From NCBI GenBank assembly GCA_019137255.1, contig WPDH01000027.1:372001-436000 (forward strand): a stretch of 64,000 bases of DNA. The letters run 5' to 3'. A model generated the notes under the pieces. That model was not told the DNA's origin and ran no database searches. It worked only from the letters and a program-made list of their open reading frames with translations. How positions within the stretch are numbered: position 1 is the first letter of the stretch; every line of letters starts with the position of its first letter. The position numbers and the translations under genes are program-made. The stretch comes from Corinectria fuckeliana (taxonomy: Eukaryota; Ascomycota; Sordariomycetes; Hypocreales; Nectriaceae). Shown here in pieces: positions 1 through 10,976 of the stretch.

Positions 1-2678
1 AAGAAAAGCCGTGATCTGCAGTCCATGCACGGAGATGGCGGCGGGTAAGGTAGAGAATTGTACATAAATAAATACAACCCCGGACCGCAGACCACAGGCT
101 ACAGTCCTCAGAATGTTCGTACGAATGCACAACATATCAGACTGGACTATCTATGGCCAATGGTCGTGAGACATGACGATAAAACGTGCTTGTTTGTCTC
201 TATCGTCGATCTGTCTCGGGATCTACCACTAGAGAGAGAGCTTCTGGCTGGCACGTTGGGGTATTGCGATGATAGACGAGGCCATCCAATCCTCCCTTGT
301 TTGCCGTCATTTCCACGGTGGTGAGTCTGCTGCTCACCAGAGGTGGCAAGTAGGTAGTTATGCAAATATATACGAGCAGGTAAGCAGTGGTGTGTGTACG
401 GCCTTACCCCTGCCCGTCAAAACATGTTCGGTGTTGGTCGCGGAGGACGGAGGACGGAGGAAGAGCCATTCGAATTCGCAGGCCAAGACGGTGGGACAAG
501 TTACTCAGTTTGCTTGGGGCATCGGGGATGTCATCCGAGAGCACCCAATAGCGCCCGATCTGCTGGAGCCATCGCCGCCGCCGCTGCCGATCCTGGCTTC
601 GCGCTGAGAAATGGTGGCCACACGTTGGCGGTCTCGGCCTGATCTGGGCATGTCTTGATGCGAATGCGAATCATCATGACTTGCAAGACAGCGCTTGTCG
701 GGACCCTCGACTGACTAGGCTAGTAGACATGAACACATCGGGGTAGGTAGGTAGATAGGTATTCGTCCTTCGTACATCTACTCCTCCTAACTTACCTACC
801 AGTAGATACCTACCTAAGCACATGTTCGATGTTAGGTGCTCGCACGGCAAGTCATGGAACATGGAGATTAGCAGCACAACCCCAGATCATTCCATGGGGC
901 GATCGCGACGGCAATGTCACCCAAGAGCCCCCTCGAGGACGCGTTGGCCTACCACCGCGTTGCAGTCCGGACATGGGCATGGACATGGTCAACCAAGCCA
1001 GGGGACACAAGGATTTGTGCGGTGGTGAGTGGAGGCCCAGAAGTGCCTTATTGCTACTCATTAGACTAGGCCAGCGTTGGATGTTCAAGGAATGGGGTGC
1101 GTTTGTTGGTGGGCTTGTGTTGCCGCTGGTGTTGCCGCCGGTGCGCTTTCGATGAAGCCCAGTTCAAAAGACCGCCTCTATCTACTAACTACCTAAGTAA
1201 CTAAGTAGTAGTATCTACACAGAGCTTGCTTATTGACTCTAACCTGTGAATAGAGCAAAGAGGAACCAACAATAAGCCGGCACGTAGGTAGGTATGTGCA
1301 AGTACCCAAGTTGCCGGGCCTCCATTTCAAGGCAACAACCACATCAAGTCTAGACTACTACTTACCTACCTATTGTCCACATAGGTATGTCGACAATGGG
1401 GATACCGGCGGATGGGGGGCAAGCAATGGATCCATCACGGGCCCATCATCCGTCCATCAAAGAAGCGGGGCAGCATTCTCCCTTACGAACTCGGCCTTTT
1501 TCAAGTTGCTGAAGCTGGAGCTGGAGGATCCATTGACCTGATGGCGGCGATGGAAATGCATTGCAGTCACTTCTAGACTTCGCTCAGCCACCTCCACTCG
1601 ACACCTAAGCTCCAATCTTGTTACGGAGTTGGTAAGTTCAAAGACGCCCGTCAACAAACATTCTAGTTGATATCTAATTACTACGTACCTTAGTAGTAGA
1701 GGCTTGGACAAAGAAGATGCCGGAGACCGATTCAATAGGTAGGTTGTTTGTCAAACCTTGGTAGTAGCGTACTAGACCTTAGTAGCCCAGAGGTACCTAG
1801 GAAGACAGACAGCTTGGCGGCCTGGGCTGGTTTCCATTCATCCATCCCACTGAATCGCCCACCTAATACCTACATGTACCTAAGGTACCTATCCCTGTGC
1901 GCTGGGCGCTATGGCAGCGGGTGCTAACAGCGGGTGCTGGGCCTCTGCTGGGTCTCGCCTGACACCTCCTTCCCCACCCCTCGTTTCCCCCCGTCACCTC
2001 TTGCTACTTCCCGTTTCCTACCTAACCTTAGTACCTGCTCTTCCTACTACCCTTACTGCTCCTTCTTGCTCCTTTCCACCCTTATCACCCGACCTCCTCA
2101 TCCTCCTCCTTTCACCATACTCTCTCCAAATGCCTTCATCCACCTGAGTCTGCGCTACAACAAAAGTTACTGGCGCATCTCGGGGCGACTGAATCTCCGC
2201 GCAGTCCTCTGGCTCCGCGCTCCTGTTTCCCCTCTGCTGCATTCTCCGCCTGCCGCCCGCCGCTGCCCGCATTGCCGCCCGCTGCCTCCACCTATTTCCC
2301 GCCCGTCTATCGTCACCGACGGACGACAGGCGACCCTCAGCCTTGACCGCCGCTCCAGCGAACTACATGCCCTCCACGACCTCCCCGTGAGAAGGGCCTC
2401 CTGCTGCGCCGACAAGCAGGCCGTGTGCAACTCTTTGACTATCAACTTCATTCGTTCTTGTCTTCATTTCACTCTTGCAACGCCAACTGGAGTGTCCCCG
2501 GAATCTGACGCCCTCCAACACCAGACGCAAACGCAACCGCAACCTGACGCAACTCAGCGAAACACCAGGCGTTGCATCTACGCGCACATCGCCACCCACA
2601 ACTGCTCATCCCATTCCTGATTTAGTTCTTCATCGCAAGTGATATTATTCATCTTCGCCTTTAAATCAACAATTCAGC
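1..2678. other. Intergenic region and leader upstream of the Cla4-type kinase
   Basis: No convincing gene is seen. Short open frames exist on both strands but none shows a recognisable domain or consistent codon use. The stretch from about 720 to 1890 is dotted with TAGG/CCTA tetranucleotide runs and GGTACC palindromes. From about 1960 to 2110 the plus strand is strongly pyrimidine-rich, as expected of a fungal promoter or 5' leader, and it precedes the kinase start by about 570 bases. The open frame at 1934-2620 follows this low-complexity tract and is not supported as a gene. Confidence 0.6.
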
Positions 2679-5665
2679 ATGGCACAGAATAGGTACGTCT
2701 CCAACGAACACCTCGTTGAATCCCATCTTCCGGACCGCGCCTCAGGCGGTAGAGCGGGGTGGGGGGCCTTCCGCATTTCCCTGGCGTTGTCGGATCCTAT
2801 ACCGTGGGAACTCGCAAGAAGCGGCACTCCTGGGCCTTGCTCTCTGCTCCGCCTGGCAGCTTTCTGGTGGAATGGGATTGTGTCACTCTCCAGCGAGAGA
2901 GTGATGCACCCCCGTTTCCCCACCGCCGCAGGCCTGGCGCTCACATCCCCCTGGACAATCATGTTTCTTGTAAATGGTCGACGCTGACACATCACAGCAT
3001 GTACGCCTCTGGGCAGTTTATGAATCCGGGCCCAGCGCCACGACCTCCCACCGATCAGCGGCCACGTCTGAATCTGACGCCCAACGCTAACCTACCTGGA
3101 AGCATGGCCAACATGGCCATTTCACCCATTCGTAGCACCGCAACCTCGACATACACCGGCTCCACCATCTCGCTTCCGATTGCGCGCCAACAGTCCAACA
3201 ACGTCGATGGCATGGGAGGTGTTGCAGTCAAGAAGGAGGGATGGGCCTCGGTCAAAGAAAGCAAGAACTTCATCCAGCCTTGGAAGCAAAAATACCTGAT
3301 CCTCCGCAAGGAATCTCTGGATTTTCACAAGACAGAAGGCGGCAAGGTCTCGTACACGCTCTACCTGCGGGATGTTGTCAATGTCGGACGAGTGGAGGCT
3401 GCCGGCACCATCTTCGAAATCAAGCGAAAGCCAGATGGTTCGTCCAACAGCCCTGGCGACGATGATGGTCAGACCAAGACACTCCAGATCAAGGTGAAGA
3501 GCGACGATGATCTTTACGAGTGGATTGACTTTATTTATGGTGCATGCCCTGGTATGGGCGGTGTTAGCAACCCCACGAACTTCTCCCACGCGGTGCACGT
3601 CGGATTCGACCCCAAGACAGGAGAGTTTGTAGGCTTGCCCCCAGAGTGGTCGAAGCTCCTAAACTCGTCTGCCATTACCAAGGAAGACTACGAGCGCAAC
3701 CCACAGGCCGTCTTCGAGGTCCTTGACTTTTACACCGATCTCGCCAAGAGAGCAGAGAACCCAAACCAGTACTCCAGCCTCACCCCTACTCCCCCTGCTT
3801 CCAGCCAAGGAAACAAGCAGCTCGGGTACGGTGGTGGTTCTTCGGTGGCCCCCCCCCGACCTGCTCCTCCTTCCAGTACTCCACGAGCTCCAGGGTACAG
3901 CACACCTACCCCTTCAAATGCCCCTCGACGCCCTGAGCGCCCCGATCGCCCCCCGGCGCCCGAACAACAGGCGCAGCAGCAACGCCAGCAGATGCAGGCC
4001 ATGGCCCCCAACTACGTGTCTCAGGACGCTCTCAGAGAAGAACAGCGTAAGAAACAGCTCGAGGCCCAGCGACAACGAGAGCAGCGCGACATCGAAGAGC
4101 AGAACCGTCGCGATCTCGAGGCGTTCAACGCCGCTATTCCCAAGACCAAGGTTCCTTTGGCTCAGCAGGAGATTGGTGGTGGATATAGCACATCCCCTCA
4201 GCCCGACCGTTATAACCCGACGAGAGCGGCCCCTCCGGCGCCAAAGCCGGCACAGTCCAACGCCCTCCGCGCCCAGAGGCCCGCGCCGTCTCCCCCAAGC
4301 GCTTCCGCCCAGAGGCCTCCCCTAGCCACTCAGCAGAGCGCCAGCGCTCTCCGAGACCCTCCACAGGCACGCACTCGCAACGACAGCCCGGTTGGCCATG
4401 CCAATGCCCCTCGGTATCCCAACGGAGGCCAGGCATCGCAGCCCCGACAGCCGCAACCCCAGACCCAGGCTTCGCGATTGCCTGCCCCTGTCAAGCCCCT
4501 CAATGTTGCGCCCAAGCCTAGCCAGCCTCAGCCGCAAGCCGAGAGTGTCAAGGCTGCTGAGGCTGCACTGACAGCCAAGCCAACAGCTGCGGAGCGCAAG
4601 CAAGATGTCCGCATGTCCACAATGTCAGAGGGCGAGGTCATGGCCAAGCTCAAGGAGGCGGTGTCGAAGGACGATCCTAACCTTTCTTACTCCAAGCAGA
4701 AGAAGATCGGACAGGGTGCTTCCGGATCCGTCTACGTCGCCAAGATCAAGGAGACTGCCGTGGGAATTGCTCGCGACGTGCTCCGCCAGCAGGGTCCCCG
4801 TGCCCAGGTGGCCATTAAGCAGATGGATCTTGCTCATCAGCCTCGCAAAGAGCTGATTGTGAACGAGATCATGGTCATGAAGGACAGCAGACACCGAAAC
4901 ATTGTCAACTTCCTGGACGCCTTCCTTCGCAACAACTTCTCCGAACTCTGGGTCGTCATGGAGTTTATGGAGGGTGGCGCCCTGACCGACGTGATCGACA
5001 ACAACTCGTCAATCTCGGAAGAGCAAATCTCGACCATCTGCCACGAGGTGAGTGTCCGCGGAATGGTCTTGTGAGTGATATTGGCGGCTGACGTACTTCC
5101 AGACCTGCTCAGGACTACAGCACCTCCATGCCCAGAGCATCATCCACCGAGACATCAAGAGCGACAACGTTCTCCTGGACGCCCGTGGAAATGTCAAGAT
5201 TAGTAAGTGGACACACGTGATGGTGACTTGGACTCGCAGCACTAACACCACGAAGCCGACTTCGGATTCTGCGCGAAGCTCACGGAAACCAAGTCGAAGC
5301 GAGCAACCATGGTGGGTACGCCCTATTGGATGGCGCCCGAGGTGGTGAAACAAAAGGAGTACGGACCCAAGGTCGACATCTGGTCTCTGGGCATCATGGC
5401 GATTGAGATGATTGAATCGGAGCCCCCTTACCTCAACGAGGAGCCTCTCAAGGCGCTGTACCTAATCGCTACTAACGGCACGCCTCGCCTCAAGAAGCCC
5501 GAGAAGCTAAGCAAGGAGCTCAAGGCATTCCTCTCGGTCTGCCTGTGCGTGGACGTCAAGAGTCGCGCGTCGGCGGACGAGCTCCTGGCCCACGACTTCC
5601 TCCGCCACGGCTGCCCTCTGAGCAGCCTTGCCGATCTCCTGGCATTCAAGAAGCACGCCAAATAA
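2679..5665 (+). CDS. cla4: p21-activated protein kinase, Cla4/Chm1 type
   Basis: Four exons: 2679-2692, 2998-5047, 5103-5202 and 5256-5665, giving 857 residues. Seen in the product: a PH domain at about residues 82-195, a CRIB/p21-binding segment at about 193-251 (motif NPTNFSHAVHVGFD), a long Pro/Gln-rich linker, and an STE20-family kinase domain at about 568-845. The kinase has the glycine loop GQGASGSVY, VAIK lysine, HRDIKSDN catalytic loop, DFGFC and GTPYWMAPE. PH followed by CRIB and kinase is the Cla4 arrangement and separates it from Ste20, which lacks the PH domain. Family role: Cdc42/Rac effector acting at the cell cortex in septin organisation, polarity, septation and hyphal morphogenesis. 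The 14-base first coding exon is inferred from a GTACGT donor at 2693 and a GCTGACACATCACAG branch/acceptor ending at 2997. Without it the first ATG would be at 2999, which changes only five residues. Confidence 0.93.
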
Positions 5666-7371
5666 GGGTGTGCCCTCGACGAGGTTCGGAAAGCATGCGC
5701 TCTAGTTCTGATTTGGCATTTTGATGCGGTTTTGGAGGCAGAGAGGACGCATATATTCCCCCCAAATGATGGTTCGGCGTTTAGGATTGGGACGAAGTTG
5801 ATTTGCACCATTCTTGTTGGCAGGAAGTTTCCCGCCGCCTCAAGCTTCCCCACACCAACCTACCCAAGGCACCACGGCAATGTGCATATCAACTAGGCAA
5901 GGCCAGGTCATGTCGGGATCACCAGAGGCTTCCGGGGAGGCTCGGACAGGAAGGTACTAGATTCCCGTGTTAAGGAAATGAGGTCCACGCAAGGGTAATG
6001 GAACTGTCAACCATGGAAAATCTATTCCTAAGAGAGGACTAGAAGACAACATAGAGGAAATTCCGGATTGCGATGTTTGCCTGTTTACTCCTCCATATGC
6101 TATGAAATGAATGCCGGTGCTCCATCGGTCACAGGTCCACCCTTGAGGCTCCGCTACCCGAGGGGATCTTGGAAGGCGAGGTTTCGACCGGCCTCTTTCC
6201 TCCGCCAGGTAACAACACCGGACTCTCCCAAGTCTTAGCATATGCCCTCTCATTCATGTAGGTATTGTCACATGACATAATTGGAACTTTTATACTCAGA
6301 ATCCTACATCCATTACCTCACCTTCTCAAGATGATCGTCTACCAGGACCAACTTGTCACCTTGATTAATCATATTATCGAGTTTTATGGCCTTCCTAAAT
6401 CGCAGGGGAAGTCAACCCTAGAGTGGGATGGAGATACTTGGGCCAATCAAAAGTGCATCAAACCCGACGATGGCAAGACATGGGTGGTATTGGTGTTGGT
6501 GTTGATGCTCACGTACTAGTAGCAAAGGGAATGGAAGTTGAAGACAAGGAGAGGATTTGAAACGTTAATAATATACAATCCTCCACAAGGTCCGATAGCT
6601 AGTAGTTACTAAACTGGGTCTAGATCAAGCGACAGAGCTCACAAAGCCATCAAACCACTGTCACCCTACCCTACCTAGACAGGCAATCCAGCTCAACGAC
6701 CCGACGCACTCAGAAGTAAGTAGAATCAGGGCGTCCCACGACATCCGGCCTGTCGTCTCGTTCTTAGATCCGCCAATCGAGCCGAGCCCAAGTCGAAAGG
6801 GCGAAGGATGAAGCCCATGCCCTGCAGAGCACAGCTAAGAGCGAGCTAGAGGCCGATCCGGAAGACGGAAGCTAAAAGGGGTTTATACAGAGAAGCGAAC
6901 AAGCAGAACGCAGGGTAACAGCCGCCCTGGGTGTCGGTTTGGTTTGTGTTGGGTTTATTCTCTTCTTTTCTTTTTCGGGGTTCGTTCAATCGTGGAAGAA
7001 TTCTACCTTTCTGTCCTCTGGCGGGCGACGACGTACAGCATGCAAGGCCTGCCAGACGTGCACACGCCGTGCCGCGAGCAAGTGACGAGAGGGAGGGAGG
7101 CGTCGGAGCAAGATGATGCAGCATCCAAAGCTGTACTGAGTATACCCCGATCCGAAGGGACCATCATGACAAGGCGGTCGTAGAATGCGGCGTCCTGTAG
7201 CCGAATAACAGGCAATCACATGTCCCCCAACTCCTCATGACATCTTACCTTGTGCCAGAAATGGCCTGATAAAGCGAGAAACAAGTGTCAATAGATTCGT
7301 CTAAGAATAGAAGGCGCAATTTTTAGCAACGCGGAAACGCGACGTTTCATCATCATCTCTGGGGAAGCCAG
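5666..7371. other. Convergent 3' intergenic region
   Basis: This 1.7-kb spacer lies between the 3' ends of the kinase gene and the Pumilio-type gene and should hold both 3' UTRs and terminators. Open frames are all under 145 codons and low in conserved features. I see no RNA gene, transposon end or clear repeat in it. Confidence 0.5.
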
Positions 7372-10300
7372 TTAGCTTGGGGTTCTTGGCTTTCCGTTTC
7401 GAAACCGGGACTCTCTTACGCGGCCGCGTCTAGGGTTGCCCTGTTCCTGCTGCTGCATGTAGCCCATATTGGCCATGCCGCCGTAGCCATATCCGCCCAT
7501 TCCCATGCTGAAACCTGGCGGGGCGAAGGGGGTCTGGGCAGCGGGCATCTGAGGCATATGCGCGGAAGGCGGCTGGATCGGGCTGCCGTTGGGCATGCTC
7601 TGTTGGCGATACTGGTCGACTGAGGGGTTGGGGCCGTTGTAACCACCATATCCGGCCTGCATAGGTGGGAAGTTGTAGTTCATTGGAGGAGGGCCCCGGT
7701 TCATCATGTTCTGCTGAAACTGCAGCTGCTGGATGCTGGCTGCAGCCATGGGGCCGTTGGGCGCGTTGTACACCATGCCCTGGTTGTACTGAGGGAAAGA
7801 CGGAACGCCAGCGTCAACGTTGTCGCTCCTCTGGTTGTTGTAGTTCATTTCGAATCCGGGGGGATTGGATGGCGGGTTCAGAGGGTTATAGAAGGGCTTG
7901 TTGGAGTGGGCAGATTGGGGATGATGGCCGTTGGCATTGGCCTGTCTCGAAGAAGGTCGCTGGCGGTGCTCCGAGTGGGTGCTGGCATCGCGGTTGTTTC
8001 CCGAGTTTCGGGTAGAAAGGCCGACCTCGTCCATGAGGCGCTTGTAGCCTTGGCTAGGCTGTGCCTTGATTCGGACCAAGACATTCTTGACGTTCTCCAC
8101 CACCCGAGTTCGGATTGTTTCGTCGAAGAAGGGCGTGGTTAGCACCTTGAAAATCAGCGTAGCACCGCAGGCATGGTCGCTGAGGATAGCCTCTAGCACC
8201 TGGTCATTCGGAGTGAAGAAGAGAGCCTTCAGGATGACGTCTCGCGCGTCGGCCTCTGCCTTCTGGTTGATGACCTTCAGAACTGTGAGGTAGGCAACCT
8301 TGTGAGTGCAGAGGTGGACGAGATACGGGACGAGCTGGGGCGATAGTACAGTGCGGCGCTGAGGGAAGGTGCATGTGTCCAAGAACCAGGTCAGGAGAAG
8401 AGCACCGTTGGCGTTGGTGGCCAGCTGGACGCTGTGAAGGGCGATGGTGGCAGCGAGCATGCGCTGCTGGTCCTTGGTCGAATGGTGGCTCTCCAGGCAA
8501 GCCCTCATGGCGCGGGCTCCATATCGGCCCTGGGAAATCTCCCACATGCGACCAAGCATGGTCTCGAAGATGAAGTCGTTGAAGGGCGCGCCGAACTTGA
8601 GGCATCCCTGCAGAACGTAGTTGCCGTACTGGTCCAGGAACAGGGGGATGGTATAGGGTCGCAGGTGTTCGACAATCATGTTCATCTGGGCAGGAGTCTT
8701 GCAAACGTCAATGATCTTCTGAGCGGCCCATGTGCCATTCTTGTGCACACCAATCTCGGCCATGTGGGGGGCGATCTCAGCTAGCATGGCGTCGCGCAGC
8801 TGGTCCGAACAGTGCTCAAATAGCTTCTGGACTACAGTGTTGCCGAGGTAGTCCGACGCGAGCTCAGCAATCTCCGGCAGCATGTCAACCGCGATGTTCT
8901 CAATCTCGGCCTGTGACAGGCTCTGATTGTCGATTCTCTTGCGGATATCCCGGAGCTTGGGAGCATCATGGACCCGAGTGTGAGCGGGCTCACGGATCGG
9001 CGGGATCTCCTCGACGAAGGTGTTGTACTGGATCGCGGACTGCAGGTTGCGGGAGATTCTGTATCTGTCCTCCTCGGACGCGCCGAACTGCTTGACAATT
9101 TCGATGATATCGGTGGTCATTTCGTGCAGAGGGGCAAGCTTAGGTACGGTAGTTGCCGAGGCGAGCGTAGGGGCGCTCTCGTGTGCGGGAGTGGCAGAGC
9201 CAGCGCCTGCGGCATTGTCCTGCCCCTTGGTAAACGGATCGGGGCTGGGGGAAGGGTAGACGCCGTCGTGGCCGGGCGTGTTGGAAGCAGAGGGGGGCTT
9301 GGCAAAATTGATGCGGATGGGGCCGGCACCAGGGAAGATTTCCTTGCTGTTCATGCTGGCCTTGGCGGAAATGGCGCTCTCAACTCGCTCAAAGTTAACG
9401 AAGCCGCAGTTCTTATGCGTGAGGACTCGCGCAGACAGGATTGGACCGTGAGACTTGAACATCTCGATCAGGGTAGAGGTGGTGGTGGAGGTGGGAATGC
9501 TGCCGAGCCAGAGTGCGCTGGTAGGTCCCTCGAGACCTTGCTCGTCAGCACTCAGCAGCCCGGCGTTGCGGCTGTTGGACCTGCCCAGGTTCATGCTGGC
9601 GACAGCCTGGGGGAGGTCTTCATACTCCTTGTCTTCCTGAAGGCGAATCTCGGCGGGCGCAATGGGGTTGGGGATACCTGTGCTACCGGACATGTACGTC
9701 CTCATCAGTCGGCTTCCGGGAGTGTCCAAAACACCGGCAGTTCGGGCACGGGGGCGAGTGACAGACGCCTGATTCGCGAAGGCCTGAACGGCCAGGTTGT
9801 GGTTGTGGATGGCCGCGTTAGTAGCAGCGAGCTGGTCCTGTAGAGCAGCCACATACTGAGGGTCCAGGGGCATTTCCGACTCGTACTCGTCCTCGTCGTC
9901 GGCATACTTATCCTTGTTGTTGACCGAGTACGATCGGAAACGGCTGGATTGCTTGGTGAAGTCGAGATTGGCCAGGTATGGAGTCGCCAGCTGAGCACGG
10001 GCTTGCTGAGGGGTCTCGGCAAGGCCAAGGTAATCCAGAGTCCTCATGTGGACGTCGGACTCACCACCGCCTTCCTTGGAGAACTGAGAGTGGGCGGGAG
10101 AGCTAGGGCCGTTGGAGCCGACACTGGCAATGCTGGCAAGGGTCGAGGCACGCTCTCGCCCAACACCGGCAGGGTTCCAGCTGCTGAAGATGGAGGGACC
10201 AAACGGAGAGTTCGCTCCCGGGATGGGCGCGTACTGACTCCGCTGGGGCATGGAGCCAGCGCGCAGGCGGGAGAGGAGAGTGGAGCTGTTGGAGGGATTC

Positions 10301-10976
10301 TCTAGAGGCTCGGGATTGGGGGAAGGCGACTTGTTGAAAGGACTCTGGGAGGGAGTGGGCCGGGTGGACTTTGGAGCCATGCCAGCGACGCCAATGAGGC
10401 CGTTGGCTGCACCGCCAGGAGAGAATCTGGAGGGGACGGTGCCAGCACGGGCGCGTCTGGTCTGAGGCATGGTGTCGGGTGTGGGAAGCTGGGCAAAGTC
10501 GGGAAAGCCGTCGGTGGGAGACTCGGGGATGTTCTCGCGCAGGGGCGTCGAATTGCCGCTGGTGGGAGGGCCGCCCCACAGCGGCATGCCCGGGACGCCT
10601 TCCTGGGCCTGAATTTCGCGGGCTCTGTGTGGAGGATATTCAAGTCAGTATGGGTGGATGGTGTGGGATGGAGAGAGATGCGGAAAGATATGGGAGAGAG
10701 GGCATAAGAGAAGCCACGAGGGGGGTGAACGAACCTCTTGGAGAACAAGCGGCTGGAGCCAGCCATCTCGTGCGACGGAGAACCAGCCCCGGATCGCGAG
10801 TTGCTCGCCATCTTGCCAGAAGAGCTGAGACCACCAGACATGCCAAAGCTTGGCCTGGAGGGTGGCAACGGAGGGTCGATGGGGGACTTGCCTGCGGAGG
10901 GAGAGGCGGAACGGGTTTGACTGGCAGACTGGGAGGAGTAGCCACGAGTCAAGTGTTCGGATCTGGCAGTTGACAT
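7372..10976 (-). CDS. RRM and Pumilio-repeat RNA-binding protein (Jsn1/Puf2-like)
   Basis: Two exons on the minus strand: 10976-10735 and 10624-7372, joined across a 110-bp intron with a CACAG acceptor; 1164 residues. Seen: a Ser/Pro-rich N-terminal third, an RRM at about residues 448-525 (ALWLGSIPTSTTTSTLIEMF at its start, NCGFVNFERVESA as RNP1-like strand), and a Puf repeat array at about 650-920 with characteristic helices such as LGNTVVQKLFEHC, NGTWAAQKIIDVC and YGNYVLQGCLKFG. The C-terminal 200 residues are rich in Met, Gln, Pro and Gly and look disordered. RRM plus Puf is the layout of yeast Jsn1 and Puf2, which bind 3' UTRs of mRNAs for membrane-associated proteins; the two yeast proteins cannot be told apart here, so no symbol is given. 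The first ATG in frame is at 10976. Confidence 0.88.

Noticed and set aside
1934..2620. Open frame of 228 codons upstream of the Cla4-type kinase
   Set aside because: It runs through a pyrimidine-rich leader, has no domain and is made of low-complexity Ser/Pro/Leu sequence.
8968..9843. Long open frame opposite the Pumilio-type gene
   Set aside because: It is the mirror of a conserved RRM and Puf coding region and shows no domain of its own.
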